Origin: Chrysomallon squamiferum
Taxonomy: Eukaryota; Mollusca; Gastropoda; Neomphalida; Peltospiridae
Assembly: GCA_012295275.1 (NCBI GenBank)
Contig: CM022674.1
Coordinates: 12,854,864 to 12,864,863 of the forward strand
Reading direction: 5' to 3'
DNA length: 10,000 bases
The notes beneath the pieces were generated by a model. That model was given only the letters and a program-made list of their open reading frames with translations. It did not search any database and was not told the origin of the DNA. This document shows, piece by piece, positions 7,118 to 10,000 of this stretch. Made by a program: the position numbers and the translations under genes. The stretch's first letter is position 1. Every line of letters starts with the position of its first letter.

Positions 7118-7840
7118 TGTATTTATTTCATTTTGTGAAAGTGATGGGTATTTTCTGTAATATTTACGTACGTATGTATGTATATTCCTAATTTTTGATA
7201 TTTTTGTTTTCTCTGATGCCAGCATGTCTTTGTTCAAAGTTTCTTATTTTCTGCCGAGTGGGAACATCTCGACAATTTTGCTGTTAAATGTCTGGTAATG
7301 GGTTTTGTCGAATATGTTTGTCTAATGAGACTTTGGACGAATAAAGTTTAAACTGCTCCGTCGAACAAACAAACAGTGGACCACTTTGTTAAATAAACCT
7401 TCGAAAAGCTTTTTCGATTGAACGTTGTAACGGATTTTTGTTATTGATGATACTTTCTTTTTTCTATTCTTCTCTCTCCTTTTTTTTTTTTATTTATTTA
7501 AGTGGCTGAAAAAAAATTTTAATTCTTTTAACGATTTTCGTGAACCAATTTTGAATGGGTTAGATTTGCAAACTTTTGATGGGGTTTATTAAATAAATCT
7601 TTCACTGGCGTTGTGGAATACATATTTACGGTTTTGTCAAATGAATTTTAAGAAGAATCTCTTTCTTATGAACGATCTGTTTGAACTCGTATAAACTTTT
7701 AAAAATAAATTTGTTCAACAAATCGTGATCATCATTCAGTAAACAAAACCAACAGAAACAGAAAAAAAAAGGTCAACAAATCTGCTCTTTTCGTCTCCAA
7801 AACAACCTCTAACTAAAAATAGCACTAGCAAGATATGACC
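7118..7840. other. AT-rich stretch with degenerate TTTGTCNAAT words
   Basis: About 720 bp without a gene. Contains a short GTAT array (about 7168-7184) and imperfect recurrences of a TTTGTCNAATNA-type word at 7304, 7317, 7332, 7385, 7585 and 7633. It also holds a near-palindrome TCGAAAAGCTTTTTCGA (7401-7417) and a palindrome ATTTGTTCAACAAAT (7709-7723, single central base). Stops are frequent in all frames. Confidence 0.5.
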
Positions 7841-7860
7841 ACTTGTATCGGAAGTTGTTC

Positions 7861-8200
7861 TTAACCTGCGCAGACCGATGCGCACGAAGCTCGTTCATGC
7901 CGACACAGCCAGAAGGTCTGACTAGACGTGTATTCAAATAGCAGCATGAAGGAGACTGGCGCAGGGGGACTCAAACAGATCGGACACCGCAGGATTTACA
8001 ACGTCGATGCATTAGCGAAATTTGTTGTTACACTAGACTCAAGACTTTTGACGTGGCTCGGGAACGAGAAACGGTCCGGAGGCGTTTTTTTTACGTGTCT
8101 GGTTAAAGCGATCTGCCGTACGGAAATAACCGCGTGCGTACTAAACCAGCGTTCTGCAAACTTCAGATCCGTACGTTAGCGCGGGAGTCCGGAATTAGAT
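7861..8200. other. CpG-dense island E
   Basis: I counted 32 CpGs in these 340 bp by hand, more than base composition predicts and visibly denser than the flanks. The interval contains CTGCGCAGAC with ATGCGCA just after it (7866-7885, resembling NRF1 half-sites), the palindrome CCGTACGG (8116-8123), CGTACG and GCGCG words, and an open frame. Such CpG islands often mark promoters where DNA methylation is absent. A TATA box is not evident. An exon or promoter is possible, but no gene was recognised. Confidence 0.4.
7946..8179 (+). CDS. Doubtful open frame, 77 codons from its first ATG
   Basis: The frame begins MKETGAGGLKQIGHRRIYNV and closes with RSANFRSVR before TAG. It is open a little further upstream but without ATG. 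It fills most of the CpG-dense island, and its composition is normal, with basic C-terminal residues. No signal peptide, membrane segment or known domain was seen. GC-richer DNA has fewer stops by chance, which weakens the case. It could be an exon, a small protein or nothing. Confidence 0.15.
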   Translation: MKETGAGGLKQIGHRRIYNVDALAKFVVTLDSRLLTWLGNEKRSGGVFFTCLVKAICRTEITACVLNQRSANFRSVR

Positions 8201-8232
8201 TAAAAACATTTACCCTTGTAATAGAGGCGTCG

Positions 8233-8559
8233 CTAATCAATGAAAGAGTGCAAGAATGAGAGAACAAAAGGAAAGAATAAAAAGGATGAGTGTTTGTGAG
8301 AATGGGTGGCTCTCCAGTGGGACGCTCGTTTGAGATCATCTTCACGAGAATCGATGAAATAATCCGTCCAGGAATTTAGATGAATTACGGAATCGGACAT
8401 ATTGACTTTATCCATCTTCGTGTATCTATTGTCGTTTTTTTCACCGAGGTCATTCGTCTCAGCGAGCAATCCCAGTGTGCAATGCGCCACAGCTATTTTG
8501 TTTTCCCAGTCTGTGTAAAGTAGCCAGTTATGATAAATGACATAGATGCTTGTTTTCAA
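8233..8559 (-). CDS. Doubtful minus-strand open region, about 108 codons
   Basis: The region is open without repeats. It includes YHNWLLYTDWENKIAVAHCT and ends FLFFPFVLSFLHSFID. The first real Met (MDKVNMSDSVIHLNS) is about 48 codons in, leaving a 60-codon ATG frame. The C-terminal part is hydrophobic and aromatic, but too irregular to call a membrane helix with confidence. A second minus-strand frame (8163-8345) overlaps it. The length is near what chance gives in 10 kb of this composition. No family was recognised. Confidence 0.13.
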   Translation of the reverse strand: MKTSIYVIYHNWLLYTDWENKIAVAHCTLGLLAETNDLGEKNDNRYTKMDKVNMSDSVIHLNSWTDYFIDSREDDLKRASHWRATHSHKHSSFLFFPFVLSFLHSFID

Positions 8560-8566
8560 TTCTTCA

Positions 8567-8700
8567 TATATATATATGCATCAAGAATTAACAAAACAAC
8601 AACATACATCCATATATACTACATGCATACAGACAGACAGGCACACACATACATACAATACATACTTACAAACATAGACAGATATATGGACAAACAGTAG
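8567..8700. repeat. Short TA, ACAT and AGAC repeats
   Basis: (TA)n at 8567-8577, then ATACATC, CATACAGACAGACAGG, CACACATACATACAATACATAC and GACAGATATATGGACA words. This is a small degenerate tetranucleotide zone. Confidence 0.75.
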
Positions 8701-8915
8701 ACTGATATCAGGATAATAACATTACATATAGCATTTATAATCACCTTATCGAAACGTTTTTTTTTGCAGAAATCTTTAAATTAATTTTGTTTTTCTTTTT
8801 CGTACATTATCAGTAATAAAACACAATGAAAAAGCAGATAAATAACATAACATAAAAGATAGCATGCTTCTTTTCTTCTTCTTCTTCATCTTGTTTTTTT
8901 TTTTTTTTTTTTTTT
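8701..8915. repeat. AT-rich DNA ending in (CTT)n and T22
   Basis: Unremarkable AT-rich sequence, including a run of T followed by GCAG near 8757-8770 that resembles a 3' splice acceptor but leads into no open frame. It ends with (TTC)n at about 8868-8888 and a run of 22 T (8894-8915). On the minus strand the T run is a poly-A tract, possibly the tail of a retroposed sequence lying to its right. Confidence 0.7.
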
Positions 8916-9140
8916 GACTTTGAGAGATTTGGCTCCACCGCTGGGAATCGATCGAACAATTAATCTCTTTCCAGACAATCTCCTTACCACACATATTTTT
9001 CATCACTCTCACTTTTCATTAGCTAATTTTCTTTCATACACTGCAGGGTTGCTTCCTTCAAACCACTTGCTGTCGATGATGAAGTTGCTGTTTCTTTAAA
9101 ATTTATTTTTTAATATGTTCATCAAGATCATCACAATCAT
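8916..9140. other. Unique stretch right of the poly-T tract
   Basis: Non-repetitive DNA. The plus-strand open frame (8914-9099) starts from TTG, so it is not a real start for an animal gene. Read on the minus strand it would be a sequence ending GTGGAGCCAAATCTCTCAAA before a poly-A run. I could not identify a SINE, LINE or pseudogene in it. Confidence 0.4.
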
Positions 9141-9450
9141 CAAAATAATAATAATAATAATAACATCAACAACAACAACAACAATAACAACCGCAACACC
9201 AACAATTATATTATAGTATTTCTTTCCCCAATAAAAAATAACAATAAACAAGACAAGACTATAACGCAAACAATAACAATAATAATAATGATGATGATGA
9301 CGATGATGGTGGTGATAAGGATGATGATTGTGATGATGATGACGATAAAATAATAATAATAATAATAATGGTAATTAAGATGATAAAATAACAACAACAA
9401 CAACGATAATAATAATAGTAATAATAATGATGATGATGATGATGATGAAG
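9141..9450. repeat. Compound AAT/AAC/GAT trinucleotide block
   Basis: (AAT)n at about 9145-9162, (AAC)n at about 9164-9184, AAC/AAT units at 9235-9290, (GAT)n with GAC and GGT variants at about 9289-9346, (AAT)n at about 9350-9370, (AAC)n at about 9391-9403, (AAT)n, and (GAT)n at about 9427-9448. The minus-strand 65-residue frame (YYYYYYFIVIIITIIIL) is a repeat translation. Confidence 0.95.
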
Positions 9451-9935
9451 CTATAGCATACTAAATCATCTGCAACACAATATGTGAACATCCAATAACA
9501 CTTAACTCAATCCCAATAATGTACTAATTAAATAACACACAAAATTAATCTGTCACGGACAGTGCCATTGGTTGAAACAATTACTAAAACAGAGTACTGC
9601 CAATCAAATCTCTTGTTATATTATTTACTCTTAATGGCCTCAGGACCGTCTCGGATCTGCGACCCATCGTGATAAATTTGTTGCAGCAGCGACCTCTATC
9701 CTCTGCGCCATTACAACAGCTTCTCTGACGTCCGTTGTTAGACGGTGATCACCCTAATACCGACCCGTGTCAGATGGATCCGTGTCTAGAATGCTAAACG
9801 TCCTCTTTACAGTCCTTGAAAATAATTAGATATCGGCACGATGAACACCGGTTACAAATCTTTAACAGAAATCGTTTGACCTGCGGGAACATGAAAATGC
9901 ATAGCCTGACTCGTAGAAAGTAAAGAGATACTGAG
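9451..9935. other. Single-copy island F
   Basis: Unique sequence with frequent CpGs between about 9640 and 9790. It carries ATTGG near 9565 and CCAAT near 9599, and CTGACGTCCG (about 9725-9734, a CRE half-site). Open stretches are short: about 45 codons on the plus strand ending near 9727, and 37 codons on the minus strand (9640-9753). No gene is supported. Confidence 0.45.
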
Positions 9936-9937
9936 AA

Positions 9938-10000
9938 ACAGAAGAAGACGAAGAAGAAGAAGAAGAAGAAAAAGAAGAAGAAGAAAAAGAAAATTAAGAG
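9938..10000. repeat. (GAA)n microsatellite at the window edge
   Basis: GAA units interrupted by GAC and AAA run toward the right end, so the array may continue. Long GAA:TTC tracts can adopt triplex structures. Confidence 0.93.

Noticed and set aside
7118-7237. 68-codon minus-strand frame including poly-Lys and poly-Phe runs (7031-7237)
   Set aside because: It depends on the A26 and T21 homopolymers and has no other coding sign.
8756-8780. Strong splice acceptor, T-run followed by GCAG
   Set aside because: The following sequence has stops in every frame and no exon-like composition.
8920-8965. Minus-strand GTTCGATCGATTCCC as the T-arm of a tRNA or SINE
   Set aside because: No A box, acceptor stem or target-site duplication could be found.

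Overview
This window looks like non-coding DNA from an animal nuclear genome. It is AT-rich, full of microsatellites, and shows no bacterial gene layout. The longest open frames lie in (TC)n, (TCTR)n, (TG/TA)n or trinucleotide repeats and encode only monotonous peptides such as SLSLS, YIYIY, HTHTH and IIII. The mix of very long (TC)n, (TATC/TGTC)n, (CA)n, compound TG/TA and trinucleotide arrays, separated by unique DNA that keeps its CpGs, reminds me of cephalopod or other mollusc intergenic or intronic sequence. That assignment is an inference from texture, not from a diagnostic gene.

Layout: (ATT)n (1-49); AT-rich DNA and (AG)n (50-439); single-copy island A (440-1120) with octamer-like motifs, a GTCACGTGAC/CCAAT module and a perfect three-unit heat-shock element; (TA)n, (TCTR)n and (TC)n (1149-1685); island B (1690-2410) with a perfect cAMP-response element and two small open frames; compound AAC/TAC/AAT repeats (2412-2872); island C (2880-3290), which holds the best protein-like signal, a short open stretch after a good splice acceptor that resembles one RCC1 repeat; a 700-bp TG/TA block (3300-4010) with an embedded four-copy minisatellite and (TA)25; GA-rich and GACA/GTAT repeats (4262-4627); island D (4628-5100); a very large (TC)n-(CA)n tract and its satellites (5114-5460); unique DNA (5461-6005); (TCTG)n/(TC)n (6011-6219); unique DNA with a CCAAT/E-box/TATA cluster and a 12-bp-stem hairpin (6220-6584); (AAAT)n (6585-6765); unique DNA; an inverted poly-T/poly-A pair (7034-7117); AT-rich DNA (7118-7840); CpG-dense island E (7861-8200); a minus-strand open region (8163-8559); simple repeats and a poly-T tract (8567-8915); compound AAT/AAC/GAT repeats (9141-9450); island F (9451-9935); and (GAA)n to the end.

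No complete gene, rRNA, recognisable tRNA, CRISPR array or intact mobile element can be supported, so there is no pathway to describe. The window is best read as repeat-dense intergenic or intronic DNA in which single-copy islands alternate with microsatellite blocks. Some islands carry regulatory-type motifs, and one carries a probable decayed RCC1-type exon. I found no convincing previously undescribed gene system. The items most worth checking are the RCC1-like exon, the regulatory module in island A, the CpG-dense island E and the long (TC)n-(CA)n tract.
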